From Herpetosiphon llansteffanensis (GTDB lineage Bacteria > Chloroflexota > Chloroflexia > Chloroflexales > Herpetosiphonaceae), in NCBI RefSeq assembly GCF_003205875.1, contig NZ_PUBZ01000022.1, positions 1-64,000 of the forward strand: a stretch of 64,000 nt of DNA, read 5' to 3'. A program made the translations under genes and the position numbers. The notes below the pieces were generated by a model that searched no databases, had not been told where the DNA came from, and saw only the letters and a list, made by a program, of their open reading frames with translations. Shown here piece after piece: positions 33,237-44,086 of this stretch; positions within the stretch are counted from its first letter, which is position 1, and the number at the start of each line of letters is the position of its first letter.

Positions 33237-36200
33237 AAATCTCTCCTCCTTCCACCGCAATTTGGCACGTGTTAACAGGCATTGCTCACCTCGCCCGTGA
33301 GCAATTGCCTGATTTGCCAACGTTCGCGCAGCGCTGTGCCGATTTGCTCAAACAAAGCGGCTTGTTTGCTCAAGGGGCGATCTTACGCCTTGGTCAGCAA
33401 CGTTCGTTGTTGACTGCATGGGGCATGAATAAACGCGCAACCAATCGGTTGTTGCCTGCTCGGGTTTTAAATGGTGGAAGTGAGGTTCGTCTGCCAGAAG
33501 GGTGGCAGATGTTTGCGATTGGCACTGCCGAGGTGCCAGGTGTTTTAGTCGCACCAGTTACACTTGATCCAGAGCCATTGACGGTTCTCTTGGCCCAATT
33601 AACGACGTTGTGGCAGGGCGTGGCCTTGCAAGAGGAGTTTGCCCGCCGCGAGCGTACTGTCGCCGCAATGACCGAATCGTTGCAGGGCTTGGCGCAACAG
33701 CTAAATGCAGACGAATTTTTGCAAACCTTGGTCACTCAAGCCACCGAATTGCTCGGCGCTGCTGGCGGCGGGGTCTACATGACCGATTCCAACCAGCAAT
33801 ACTTGGAGCTGCGCCAAGTTGTGCAGTTTCCAGCCAATTGGAATGGCGCACGGATTCAGGTTGGCAAGGGTGTGGCTGGCATGGTAGCCCAAAGCGGCAA
33901 GCCAATGCTGGTCAACGATTATGGCCAAGCCAAAGAGCAATACGATAATCTGCCCGAAGGCATTAACTTTACTGCGGTGATGGCCGCGCCATTACGTGCC
34001 GACGAGGCGGTTATTGGGGTGTTGGTGCTGGTGCACATCGAGCCTGATCGCGGTTTCCAAAACGCCGATTTGGCCTTGCTTGAATCATTTGCGGCCCAAG
34101 CATCGCTGGCAATGCGCACCGCCAAGCTCTTCGATGCCCAACGTCAACGTCAACGCGAATTGTATTTGCTGTATGAAAATAGCTTGACGGTTGGCTCCTC
34201 GCTTGATCTGACGCATATTCTCAATCGCTTGACTGAAAATGTATTGCTGGCCCTTGGGGTCGAGCAATGTTTGTTATTGCTCTGGGATGATCGGCGCAAA
34301 ATCTGTGAATTGGTGGCCCAAGCTACCGATGACGATGCAGCAAACTCGCTCGATTTGTCGATTGGGGCAACCTACGAGTTGCGGCCTGAGTCGATTTTGA
34401 AAATTGCTTTCGATACCCAACAACCAGTCTCAGTTGTTGATATCGACACTGATCCGCGGATTAATGCCCAACGTTCATGGCTCAAAGCGCGGGGAATTCG
34501 CAGCGCCTTGGGGCTGCCGATGCTGCTCAAGGAGCGGGTAATTGGCATTCTCTTGTGTACAACCACCAGCCGCGTGCGTAGCTTCAACCCCGGCGAAATT
34601 ACCTTGGCCCAAACTTTGGCCGCCCAAGCAGCAACGGCGATTGGCAATACCCGCTTGTTAAATGATGAGCGTCGCCGCAACTCCGAACTCTCGGTGCTGC
34701 AATCGTTGAGCGCCAAATTGACCTCCGGCATAAGCCTGCAAGTTGCGCTCGAAAGCATCGGCGAAAGTGTTGCCCAGCTCTTCGATAATATCGATCTTGA
34801 AATTTGCGTCTATGATCCGCAAACCCAAGTGCTGAATAGCCAATTTGCCACGCCCCGCACGCGTCAGTATTACGCCAGCGAGGGTGGCTCGTATGGTATC
34901 GATCAGGGCCTGACTGGCTGGTTGGCTCGTCATCGCTCAACTTTGCGCATCGACGATTTGCAACGCCAGAAAATTGTTAAGCCAATTCGACCACACGAAA
35001 CCTCAAGTGGCTTGGCCTTCCGCTCATTCTTGGGCGTTCCAATGCTGATCGGTGATCAGTTAATTGGGACGTTGGAGCTTGGTTCGGGCACAATCGGGCG
35101 TTTTGATGCTGAAGATGAGCGCTTGCTAAATATTATTTCATCCCAAGCAGCCCAAGCGTTGCGCAATGTTCAACGCTACGAGGCTACCGATGAAGTGCTG
35201 CGCGAACGGGTGCGTGAGCTTTTAGCATTGCAACGGATTAGCCGCGAGCTAACTTCGACCTTACAGCTTGAGCAATTGTTGCCAGCAATGTTGACCGAAA
35301 TTAGCCAAGCAACTGGCTGTGGCTATGGGATTGTCGTGCTCTACAACGACGATGAATCGCTGCATGTGATTGCCCAAAATGGCTATAGCTCTGCTGAAGA
35401 AGCTGGATTTTTGGCCTTGCCATTGCTGAATAATGGCTTGCTGAGCGAACCAATGCAACGCGCCGAGGCCTTGATTTATGACGATGTGACCGCGCTTGAC
35501 GATAGTGTCGAGTGGGGTGAGGTTCGTTCGTTGCTCATGGCTCCAATTTTGTATGAAAATCGGGTGGCTGGGGCAATTATCGCTGGCGATACCAAAGGCT
35601 ATGCCTTCGATCACGCTGCCCTCGATTTTGTCCGCGCTGTTTCCGACCAAGCTGCATTGGCAATTGGCAATGCTCAACACTACGAAGAGCAAGTTAAGCA
35701 ACGTGAATTGTTGCAACAACGTGCTAGCCTCTTGAATGAAGTGTTGGAGATTGGTAACGCGCTGCGGGCCGATATGGAGCTTGGCAATCTGCTTGAGCAA
35801 ATTGCGTTTAGTGTTACCGAAGCAGCTGGCTATCGCATGGTGTTGTTCAATCTGATTGATCAAGTGCATCCAACAATCATGCGCACGGTGGCTGGCGCAG
35901 GGATTGCGCTCTCCGATTTGGAACAATTGCGCAATGAAGAGATTGCGATTGAAACCTTGCACCCATTGCTCGATTCCCAATATCGCATTGGCCGTGCCTA
36001 CTACATTACCCGTGGCAACGATTCGAATGCTTGGCACGATGGCGACCAACTGCTGGTGCCGTTGTACTCAACCGAGCGCGAATTAATTGGGATTATGACG
36101 GTCGATGATCCGTTTACCCATGAAGCGCCAACCCGCCGCACCGTCGAAACGCTGGAAATTTTTGCCAACCAAGCGGCAATTGCCATCGAAAATGCGCGCT

Positions 36201-39200
36201 TATTTGATCAGCGTTCGCGCCAAATTGCAGAGCTGGCGATTATCAACCGCATTAGCCGCGCTGCCACTACCAGTCTCAAATTCAATGATCTGGCGCGTGA
36301 AGTCTATAACGTGCTGCGGGAAAATCTGCCAATTCGGGCGTACTATTTGGCAGTATTCGATACCCAACGCAATAGCGTGGTCGAATCGTTGGCGATTGAT
36401 GACGAACACTTTATGCCCGATGTCGTCAATGGGCCAATTAACGAAAACTCGTTGATGGCCAGAATTATCAAGCAACGCGAAACGCTGTTTTTCAACGACA
36501 TGACCGCCGAATTGCTCTCCAACGATGGCAATAGCCCGCCGCGTTCAGAAGCAGGCAATAGCACCGATGTGCCACGCTCGTGGATTGGTGTGCCGCTGCT
36601 TTTGGGTGATGGAACGGTGCGCGGGGTGCTTTCGCTACAACATAATGAAGCTGGGCGCTATGGCGAACGCGATGCAGCCTTGCTTGATACGATTGCCAAT
36701 CAATTGGCAGTGGCGATTGAAAATTCGCGCTTGTATGGCGATAGTCAATCGCGCTTAGCTGAATTGGCGCTGATCAATAAAATCGGCAGCCTGACGAACT
36801 CAACCTTAGACTTTGTGGAAATTCTCAAGGGTGTGTACGAGTCGTTGCGCTCAATCTTAGATTTAAATGTCTTCTATAGTTTCGTCTATGATCCCATGGT
36901 GGGCGAGATTGTGTTGCGGGTGAATGTTGAAGAAGGTAAGTTCTTTATTGAAGAACAACGCGAAAAGCTCTTGCCTAATTCGCCTTCGGCTCACGTCGTT
37001 AATTCACTTGAGCCGTTGGTCTTCCGCGATATGCCTCAAGAAATTGAGGGCAAATATACAATCAAACGCTTTGGCAACCCCGATAAATGGGTTCGTTCGT
37101 GGGTTGGCGTGCCGCTGAAGATTCGTGATGATACTGCTGTGGGGATGCTCTCAGTTCAGCATTACGAGCCAAACGTTTATAGCGAGCGCGATGCTGAGTT
37201 GCTGCAAACGATCGCGAGCCAAGTGGCTTTGGCCGTGCAAAATGCGCGGCTGTTCGGCGACCGCGAACGCCAAATTCGCGAGTTGGATGCGATCAGTCAA
37301 ATTGGTCAGTTGATGAGCGCCTCGCTTGATCTGAATGAAATGCTGGGCTTGACTGCTGAATACTTGCAAGAAGTTACCGCAGCTCCAGTTTTTTACACCA
37401 TGATCTACGATGCTGAGCACGACCAAGTTATCGATGGCTACGCGGTGCAAGAAGGCGTGCCAGCAGAACGCACGCCGCGCGGCAAGCCACGAGTTGGCAG
37501 CCCTAGCGCGTGGGTCGTGCAACATCGTGCGCCTTTGATTTTGGCCGATGTAACCAATAAGGCTGAGTTGGAGCAAAAGGGCGTACAGCCCATGGCCAAC
37601 CCAATCCAGGGCAAAAACAAATCGCCGCGCTCATGGGTTGGCGTGCCGATTATTGCCCGCGACGGCGCACCAATTGGTATGCTCTCGTTGCAGGATTATC
37701 AGCCGAACGCCTTTGATCAACGCACGGTGGCCTTTTTGACCAACGTGGTTTCGCACATCAGTTTGGGGATCCAAAAAGTTCAGCTTTTCAACGAACGCGA
37801 TCGCCAAATCAAAGAGCTTGATGTGATTCGGCGAGTCGGTCAAGTGACCAGCTCGACCTTGAATGCCGATGAATTGATGCAGGGCGTGTATAACGTTCTG
37901 CGTGAGTTCTTGCCGATTGATATTTTCAATCTCAGCGTCTTCGATAGCGAGCTGACGGTGCGGATTCATAGCTTCGTCATTGATCGTGGCATGATTATCA
38001 ATTATCCCAAAGCCACGCCAATTACGCCGCACTCGCTAACCGCGTGGATTCTGGAGCATCGCCAGCCGTTGCTGTTCAAGTCGGTTGACGAGGAAATGAA
38101 GGCCTACCCTGATATTCATCCACGGGTTGCTTCAGCAGATACGGTGCTTTCGCAATCGTTGATGGGCGTGCCATTGCTCACCAACAACGATGAACCGCTC
38201 GGGATTTTACTGCTGCAACACTACAAGCAAGCAATGTTCGACGAGCGCGATTTGCAATTGCTGATCAACGTGGCCTATCAGGTGACCTTGGGGATGCAAA
38301 ACGTGCTGTTGTATAGCCAAACCCAAGATGGTTTGGATCAACTAGCAACCGAAGCTGAGCGTTTGGCGCTGATCAATCACGTTTCTGATTTGACGGCTTC
38401 AACCCTCGATACCCAAGTGCTCTACGATTTGGCCGTCGAAGAAATGGCCCAAGTGACCGATGCCTCGCAAGCGCGCTTGGTGATTTTCGATTACGAAGCG
38501 CAAGTTGGCTACACGCGGGCTGAATTCCCCAAAGGCGATCTGAGCATCGAGGTTCCGGTTGCCAATAATGGCACGATTCCTTGGATGCAACGCCATCGCC
38601 GCCCATTGGTGATCAACAATCCGCTTGAGCATGAAATGACCGAATCGTTCCGCGAAACGACGAAGCAACTAGGCATTCAATCGCTGATGTTGGTGCCGTT
38701 GATCGTCAAGGGCGAAGTGGTTGGCTCAATTGGGCTTGATCACATGGTCCAAGGCCGCAACTTCAGTCAACGCGATGCTGAAACCTGCCAAACGATCGCC
38801 AACCAAATTTCGCAAGGCTTGGAAAACGCCCGTCTGTTTGCTGAAACTGAGCGCCAAGCCCAAGTGCTGAGCCGTAAGGTTGGCGAATTGTCGGTGTTGC
38901 TCGAAGCAGGCCAAGCACTCAGCTCGATTCACGAGCCAACCCAAGTGTTGGATACCTTGGTGCGCTTGGTGGCTCGCCAACTCAAGATCGAAACCGTGAT
39001 TCTGTTTACTGGCGATGAAGAGCTTCAGCCAGCTGCTTCGTTGGGCTTACCAACCGATTTTGTCCAAAGTCTGCGGGTTAAACGCGGCGAGGGCTTGGTT
39101 GGTACGGTCGCTGAATTGCGCAAGCCACTGACGACCAGCGCAACCGATGGTCAATCGCCAATTATCTCGCAACATGTCGAATTCAATCGCGACCATGGCC

Positions 39201-42200
39201 TCTCGGTCTTTATGGGTGTGCCGATTGTCTATCGGAATGAATTGTTGGGTGTGCTCAGCGTGATGTCCGGCGAAGGCGCTGACTTCAACGAGGACGATAC
39301 TGCACTCTTGAGCGCTTTGGCCGACCAAGCGGCAATCGCGATTGAAAACACGCGCCTGTTTGTCGAGCGCGAACGCCAAATTACGGTGCTGCAAGCATTA
39401 AATGATGTGACCCAAGCGATCACCTCGACGCTTGATCCGCAAACCTTGCTGCGCCAATTGCACTTGCGCTTGAGCAGCGTGGTTGATACCCGCCACTCAT
39501 TCATTGTGCTCTACGACAGCGATCATAACATTTTGACCTTCCCGGTGGTGATGAACGGTGGCCGCGAGGAACGACTCGAACCCCAAGCCTTGGCCGAAGG
39601 TGTGCTGAGTCGGGTTATTCGTGGGCGACGCACGATTGTGTTGAACTCGATCGAAGAAACCGCCAACGCCTCGCGCTTCTTGCTGGGCCACGATACGCCG
39701 ATGGCTTCGTGGGTCGGGATTCCGATTATGCTTGGCGATATGGTTTTGGGTGTTATCACCATTCAAAGCCCACTGCCACGGGCATTCAGCACCGAAACCA
39801 TTCAATTCTTGCAGGCAGTCGCCAGCCAAACCGCAATCGCCTTGGAAAATGCGCGCTTGTTTGCTGAGCGCGAACGCCAAGTAACCGAAGCGGCAATTTT
39901 GTCATCGATCAGCCAATCGATGACGGCAACGCTCTCGCCAGAAGAATTGGCTAGCTCAATTCTGAAGGGCTTGACCGAAATCTACAATACTGATAATGCC
40001 TATATCGTGTTCTACGATGCACCAACCAATATGATCTCGACGACGGTTGGGTTTAGCAATGGCCAGCAGTATTCGTTGATTTCGCATGTGCTGAGCAACA
40101 GCTTCCTTAAAACGATGTTGTTTGAGCAACGCCCATTGATGTTCAACAGCAAGAGCGATTTGCAAAACGAACGCTACTCGCCTCGGCTGGAAGGCATTCC
40201 CGATGCCATCGAGCCAGAATCGGTGATCGCAGCGTCGATTACGATGGGTAGCCAAACCTATGGCATGAACATCAATCAGCCATTGGGCGTGATTGTGATT
40301 CAAAGCCCGCAGGCCAACGCATTTAGCCGTGGCCAACTCCAATTCCTCGAATCATTGGCCAACCAATCGTCGGCAGCAGTGCAAAAAGCGATGCTGTTTA
40401 CCGAACGCGAACGCCGGATTCGTGAGTTGGATACGCTCAACCGCATCAGTCAAGGGATTACATCGACGATTAGTTTGGATGAAATCTTAGAGCGCTTGTA
40501 TGCTGGCTTGGGCGAAATTGTCGATGTTAGCACGGCCTTCATTGGCTTGTACGATCCGCAAACCCACTCGATGGAGTTCCGCGAGGCTCACGACCGTGGC
40601 GCAGCAGTTAACATTGGCACGCGCCGCTTATCGGTTGGCGTGCCAGCCTGGGTAATCGAGCATCGCCAGCCGCTGTTGCTGAATACATCGGAAGAAGCCA
40701 ACGAATATCGCGACGCACAAACCCAATTGACTTCGGAAAAGAGCGCCATGCGCATTGGCGACCAAGGCGAACTAGAACAATCGTACTTGGTTGTGCCAAT
40801 TGTGGTTGGTGTCGATGTGATTGGGATTATCAATATTCAGAGCTACGAGGAATATGCCTTCTCTGAATATGATATGAGCTTTGTGACCACGGTTTCGGCC
40901 CAAGCTGGCGCGGCGATTGCCAATGCCCGCTTGTTCTCTGAGCGCGAACAATCGATTCAACGCTTGAATACGTTGAATAACATCGGTCAAGCCTTGAGTT
41001 CGACGGTGCGCTTTGACGACTTGCTACGCGTGATTTACGAACAAACTGGCAAGTTGGTCAATACCGAAAACTTCTACTTGGCGTTGTACGACGAGCGCAA
41101 CAAAGAAGTGACCTTCCCGCTCTACTACGAGCATGGCACATCGGGCAACGTCTTGCCACAGCGGGGCGTAAACGGCCTGACCGAATATGTGATTCGCAAG
41201 CGTCAACCGCTGTTGCTCCAAGGCCCACACATCGCCGAGCGCATGGCCGAAATGAAGGTCGACCAAGTTGGCGAAATGGCCCGCTCATGGTTGGGCATTC
41301 CGCTGATTGCGGCGGATAAAGTCGTGGGCGTTATGACGGTTCAGAGCTATGAGCAAGATAATGCCTATAGCGACGAATTGGTGCAATTGTTGCTGACGAT
41401 TGCCTCGCAAGCAGCCCAAGCCTTGGAAAATGCCCGCCTCTTCTCGGAATCACGCCAAAGCGTGCGCGAACTCTCGACGCTTTCAGAAACCAGCGTTTCC
41501 TTGGCCAGTACCTTGGAAATCGACGAATTGATGGCAATCAGCTCGTCGAGCGCAATTGAAATGTCGCGGGCAGATTTTGGCGGGATTATCGTGGTTTCGG
41601 GCGATGGCTACACCATCACCAATTCGTTGGCGCTCAACCGCGACCATATGGAGTTGGAGTTGCCCAATGCTAACGAGCTTGATGTTGGCAGCATGGAAAT
41701 TCTGCGTCCATTGCGCTCAGGCCATCCGTTGGCGTTGTTTGATGCTAGCACCGATGCAACTTTAGCGCCATTCGTCAATAGCATCGGCATGCGTGGCTCG
41801 ATCTTCTTGCCAATGTTGCGCGAAGGCTTGCGTGGCGTGGTCTTTGTGGGGATGGACGAACCATTTACCTTCAACGAGCGCACCATTTCGAGCTTGATGA
41901 TTTTGGCAACTCAAATTGGCCAAGCGATCAACAATGCCCAATTGTTCGATCAAATTCGCCGCTTCAACCTTGAGCTTGAAGAAATCGTCGATCAACGTAC
42001 CTTGGAACTCAAGGGCGAAAAAGAACGGGTCGAAGCGCTCTACAACATTGCGACCGAGCTGGGCACGACCCTCGACCGCGATGAACTGTTGTTGCGCACG
42101 CTTGATCTGGCAGCTTCGGCCTTGATGGTCCGCCGTGGGGCAGTCTTCTTGCTCGACCGCGAATCCAAAGATTTGGTCTGTCACGCGGTGCTCAACGAAG

Positions 42201-43681
42201 AATTGGGCTTGAAATCGATTGAAACGCGGGTACGCTTCCAGCACCCAGGCTTAGCCAACTGGATCATCGAGCACAACGAAGGCGTGGTTATCTCTGATGT
42301 GTGGCTTGATGAGCGTTGGACAAACGCCCAAAGCGGGCGCGGCGACGATGTACGCTCGGTGATTGCCGTGCCATTGCTTTCGAGCGACGCACCTCAAGGG
42401 GTGCTGATGCTGTATAGCAACGAAATCGGCTTCTTTACCCAAGACCACTTGCGCTTCCTCTCGACGATTGGTGGCGAAGTTTCTTCGGCCTTGCACAATG
42501 CCGACCTTTACACCTTGGTTTATGATTCTGCTGACCGGCTCTCCGATGCGATGTGGCAACAACGCGAAGAAGCCAGCAAGACCGCCGCTATTCTGCAGAG
42601 TGTTTCGGAAGGGGTTATGGTGCTCGACCACCAAACCGAGAAGATCATTCTGTATAATCCAGCTGCCGAAGATGTGCTCCGGATTCCGCGCTCGGAAGTG
42701 ATGCATAACAGCTTGCAAGTGATTGCCGCACCGCGCAACGAAGAAGAATTGCACGAAGAAGGTCGAGCCTTGCTGCTCTACACTGGTTTGCACGAAGGCA
42801 TTCAAATTGTGCAACGCTCAGAGGGCGTGCATCGCAGCATGATCGAATTGCCTGGCCAATCGATTGCTGCTAACTTCGCGCCGGTGGTTGGCGAAGAAAG
42901 CTCGCGGTTTGGGGTTGTGGTGGTTTTGCGCGATATTACGCGTGAAGTTGAAGCCGACCGCGCCAAGCGCGACTTTATCGCGACCGTTTCGCACGAGCTG
43001 CGCACGCCGCTTACGCCAATTCGCGGCTTTGTCGATTTGCTCTTGCTCGGTGCAGTTGGCCAAATGTCCGACCCGCAGCGCGAAATGCTCACGACCGTCA
43101 AGACCAATGCCATGCGCATGGTCGGCTTGGTCGAAGACTTGCTCGAAATTGGGCGCTTGGAAGCAGGCAAGATTGTCTTGAACACTACGCCAAGCAATAT
43201 CAACCAATTAGTGCGCGATATTGTGGCAACCTGGGACCTTGAGCTCAAGAAGAAGAACATGACGTTACAGCTTGAACTTGACGACACATTGCCATTAATC
43301 GAGTATGATAGTAAGCGGATTGGACAGGTCTTAACGAACATGGTTTCGAATGCGATCAAGTATACCTACGCTGATGGCGCTGTGATTATCCGCACCTTCA
43401 TCAACGAGGACAGCATGATCCAGCTTGATGTCAAAGATACCGGGGTCGGTTTGACACCAGAGCAACAAAAGAGCCTGTTCAAACGATTCTATCGAGCCGA
43501 TAGTCCCCTACGTGATGAGGTTGGCGGCACAGGCTTAGGGCTTTCAATCGCTAAGTCGTTTATCGAATTGCATAATGGCGATATGTGGGTGCAAAGCGTT
43601 TATGGCGAAGGCAGCACATTTAGCTTCTCGCTGCCAGAAATGCAGCCCCGCCCCGACTTAGGCGAACGTGATGAGGTCTAG
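33233..43681 (+). CDS. Giant soluble histidine kinase with 17 tandem GAF domains
   Basis: The 3482-residue protein has no membrane segment. After a divergent N-terminal segment (~1-140), seventeen GAF-type units follow at a period of about 170-180 residues, starting near 142, 310, 486, 662, 833, 1001, 1178, 1350, 1529, 1712, 1884, 2053, 2221, 2399, 2577, 2747 and 2935. Each opens with an L-x-x-L/I-N-x-I-x-x-x-x-x-S-T-L type helix and ends like QAAIAIENARLF. A PAS domain (~3119-3240) and HisKA with H3254 (ATVSHELRTPLTPIRGF) follow. The HATPase has MVSNAIKYTYADG, DTGVGLTPEQQ and GTGLGLS. No receiver is fused; a separate receiver gene follows 24 bp later. Inputs are unknown. Confidence 0.95.
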   Translation: MKISPPSTAIWHVLTGIAHLAREQLPDLPTFAQRCADLLKQSGLFAQGAILRLGQQRSLLTAWGMNKRATNRLLPARVLNGGSEVRLPEGWQMFAIGTAEVPGVLVAPVTLDPEPLTVLLAQLTTLWQGVALQEEFARRERTVAAMTESLQGLAQQLNADEFLQTLVTQATELLGAAGGGVYMTDSNQQYLELRQVVQFPANWNGARIQVGKGVAGMVAQSGKPMLVNDYGQAKEQYDNLPEGINFTAVMAAPLRADEAVIGVLVLVHIEPDRGFQNADLALLESFAAQASLAMRTAKLFDAQRQRQRELYLLYENSLTVGSSLDLTHILNRLTENVLLALGVEQCLLLLWDDRRKICELVAQATDDDAANSLDLSIGATYELRPESILKIAFDTQQPVSVVDIDTDPRINAQRSWLKARGIRSALGLPMLLKERVIGILLCTTTSRVRSFNPGEITLAQTLAAQAATAIGNTRLLNDERRRNSELSVLQSLSAKLTSGISLQVALESIGESVAQLFDNIDLEICVYDPQTQVLNSQFATPRTRQYYASEGGSYGIDQGLTGWLARHRSTLRIDDLQRQKIVKPIRPHETSSGLAFRSFLGVPMLIGDQLIGTLELGSGTIGRFDAEDERLLNIISSQAAQALRNVQRYEATDEVLRERVRELLALQRISRELTSTLQLEQLLPAMLTEISQATGCGYGIVVLYNDDESLHVIAQNGYSSAEEAGFLALPLLNNGLLSEPMQRAEALIYDDVTALDDSVEWGEVRSLLMAPILYENRVAGAIIAGDTKGYAFDHAALDFVRAVSDQAALAIGNAQHYEEQVKQRELLQQRASLLNEVLEIGNALRADMELGNLLEQIAFSVTEAAGYRMVLFNLIDQVHPTIMRTVAGAGIALSDLEQLRNEEIAIETLHPLLDSQYRIGRAYYITRGNDSNAWHDGDQLLVPLYSTERELIGIMTVDDPFTHEAPTRRTVETLEIFANQAAIAIENARLFDQRSRQIAELAIINRISRAATTSLKFNDLAREVYNVLRENLPIRAYYLAVFDTQRNSVVESLAIDDEHFMPDVVNGPINENSLMARIIKQRETLFFNDMTAELLSNDGNSPPRSEAGNSTDVPRSWIGVPLLLGDGTVRGVLSLQHNEAGRYGERDAALLDTIANQLAVAIENSRLYGDSQSRLAELALINKIGSLTNSTLDFVEILKGVYESLRSILDLNVFYSFVYDPMVGEIVLRVNVEEGKFFIEEQREKLLPNSPSAHVVNSLEPLVFRDMPQEIEGKYTIKRFGNPDKWVRSWVGVPLKIRDDTAVGMLSVQHYEPNVYSERDAELLQTIASQVALAVQNARLFGDRERQIRELDAISQIGQLMSASLDLNEMLGLTAEYLQEVTAAPVFYTMIYDAEHDQVIDGYAVQEGVPAERTPRGKPRVGSPSAWVVQHRAPLILADVTNKAELEQKGVQPMANPIQGKNKSPRSWVGVPIIARDGAPIGMLSLQDYQPNAFDQRTVAFLTNVVSHISLGIQKVQLFNERDRQIKELDVIRRVGQVTSSTLNADELMQGVYNVLREFLPIDIFNLSVFDSELTVRIHSFVIDRGMIINYPKATPITPHSLTAWILEHRQPLLFKSVDEEMKAYPDIHPRVASADTVLSQSLMGVPLLTNNDEPLGILLLQHYKQAMFDERDLQLLINVAYQVTLGMQNVLLYSQTQDGLDQLATEAERLALINHVSDLTASTLDTQVLYDLAVEEMAQVTDASQARLVIFDYEAQVGYTRAEFPKGDLSIEVPVANNGTIPWMQRHRRPLVINNPLEHEMTESFRETTKQLGIQSLMLVPLIVKGEVVGSIGLDHMVQGRNFSQRDAETCQTIANQISQGLENARLFAETERQAQVLSRKVGELSVLLEAGQALSSIHEPTQVLDTLVRLVARQLKIETVILFTGDEELQPAASLGLPTDFVQSLRVKRGEGLVGTVAELRKPLTTSATDGQSPIISQHVEFNRDHGLSVFMGVPIVYRNELLGVLSVMSGEGADFNEDDTALLSALADQAAIAIENTRLFVERERQITVLQALNDVTQAITSTLDPQTLLRQLHLRLSSVVDTRHSFIVLYDSDHNILTFPVVMNGGREERLEPQALAEGVLSRVIRGRRTIVLNSIEETANASRFLLGHDTPMASWVGIPIMLGDMVLGVITIQSPLPRAFSTETIQFLQAVASQTAIALENARLFAERERQVTEAAILSSISQSMTATLSPEELASSILKGLTEIYNTDNAYIVFYDAPTNMISTTVGFSNGQQYSLISHVLSNSFLKTMLFEQRPLMFNSKSDLQNERYSPRLEGIPDAIEPESVIAASITMGSQTYGMNINQPLGVIVIQSPQANAFSRGQLQFLESLANQSSAAVQKAMLFTERERRIRELDTLNRISQGITSTISLDEILERLYAGLGEIVDVSTAFIGLYDPQTHSMEFREAHDRGAAVNIGTRRLSVGVPAWVIEHRQPLLLNTSEEANEYRDAQTQLTSEKSAMRIGDQGELEQSYLVVPIVVGVDVIGIINIQSYEEYAFSEYDMSFVTTVSAQAGAAIANARLFSEREQSIQRLNTLNNIGQALSSTVRFDDLLRVIYEQTGKLVNTENFYLALYDERNKEVTFPLYYEHGTSGNVLPQRGVNGLTEYVIRKRQPLLLQGPHIAERMAEMKVDQVGEMARSWLGIPLIAADKVVGVMTVQSYEQDNAYSDELVQLLLTIASQAAQALENARLFSESRQSVRELSTLSETSVSLASTLEIDELMAISSSSAIEMSRADFGGIIVVSGDGYTITNSLALNRDHMELELPNANELDVGSMEILRPLRSGHPLALFDASTDATLAPFVNSIGMRGSIFLPMLREGLRGVVFVGMDEPFTFNERTISSLMILATQIGQAINNAQLFDQIRRFNLELEEIVDQRTLELKGEKERVEALYNIATELGTTLDRDELLLRTLDLAASALMVRRGAVFLLDRESKDLVCHAVLNEELGLKSIETRVRFQHPGLANWIIEHNEGVVISDVWLDERWTNAQSGRGDDVRSVIAVPLLSSDAPQGVLMLYSNEIGFFTQDHLRFLSTIGGEVSSALHNADLYTLVYDSADRLSDAMWQQREEASKTAAILQSVSEGVMVLDHQTEKIILYNPAAEDVLRIPRSEVMHNSLQVIAAPRNEEELHEEGRALLLYTGLHEGIQIVQRSEGVHRSMIELPGQSIAANFAPVVGEESSRFGVVVVLRDITREVEADRAKRDFIATVSHELRTPLTPIRGFVDLLLLGAVGQMSDPQREMLTTVKTNAMRMVGLVEDLLEIGRLEAGKIVLNTTPSNINQLVRDIVATWDLELKKKNMTLQLELDDTLPLIEYDSKRIGQVLTNMVSNAIKYTYADGAVIIRTFINEDSMIQLDVKDTGVGLTPEQQKSLFKRFYRADSPLRDEVGGTGLGLSIAKSFIELHNGDMWVQSVYGEGSTFSFSLPEMQPRPDLGERDEV

Positions 43682-43705
43682 CATCGGCAGAACACAGGAG
43701 CTTCG

Positions 43706-44086
43706 ATGGGCATGATCAAAATTCTCGTTGCAGACGATGAGCCAGATGTGCTGTTTATGACCAGCTTCAGCCTGCGGAGCCTTGGCGGGTTTGAGGTGAT
43801 CGAAGCACATAATGGAGCTGAAGCGGTTGAGCTAGCCCTTCAGGTTGAGCCAGAGTTGCTGGTTCTTGATATTAAAATGCCAAAGATGACTGGCTATGAA
43901 GCATGTCGCGAGTTGCGCAAGTACCCGCAATTTGCTTCCACGCCAATTATTTTGCTGTCGGCCAAAGGGCAAAAAACCGAAATTGATGAAGGCTGGGAAT
44001 CAGGCGCGACCGAGTATATGCTTAAGCCCTATGCCCCAGCAACCCTCATTGGTCGGGTACGCGAATTGTTGAGTACGCAGGCATGA
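43706..44086 (+). CDS. Single-domain response regulator, partner of the giant kinase
   Basis: A 126-residue receiver with ADDEPDV, phospho-acceptor D55 in LLVLDIKMPKMTGYE, the ILLSAKGQ switch serine and the conserved lysine in YMLKPYAP. There is no output domain. AGGAG precedes the ATG. Position directly after the kinase makes it the likely cognate receiver. Its stop overlaps the next start codon (ATGA), so the alpha/beta-hydrolase-fold protein is translationally coupled to it. Confidence 0.92.
   Translation: MGMIKILVADDEPDVLFMTSFSLRSLGGFEVIEAHNGAEAVELALQVEPELLVLDIKMPKMTGYEACRELRKYPQFASTPIILLSAKGQKTEIDEGWESGATEYMLKPYAPATLIGRVRELLSTQA

Noticed and set aside
35261..36049. 262-codon open frame on the minus strand
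   Set aside because: It lies wholly inside the giant kinase gene, opposite strongly conserved GAF sequence. Its product has no motif, and no ribosome site or promoter is seen.
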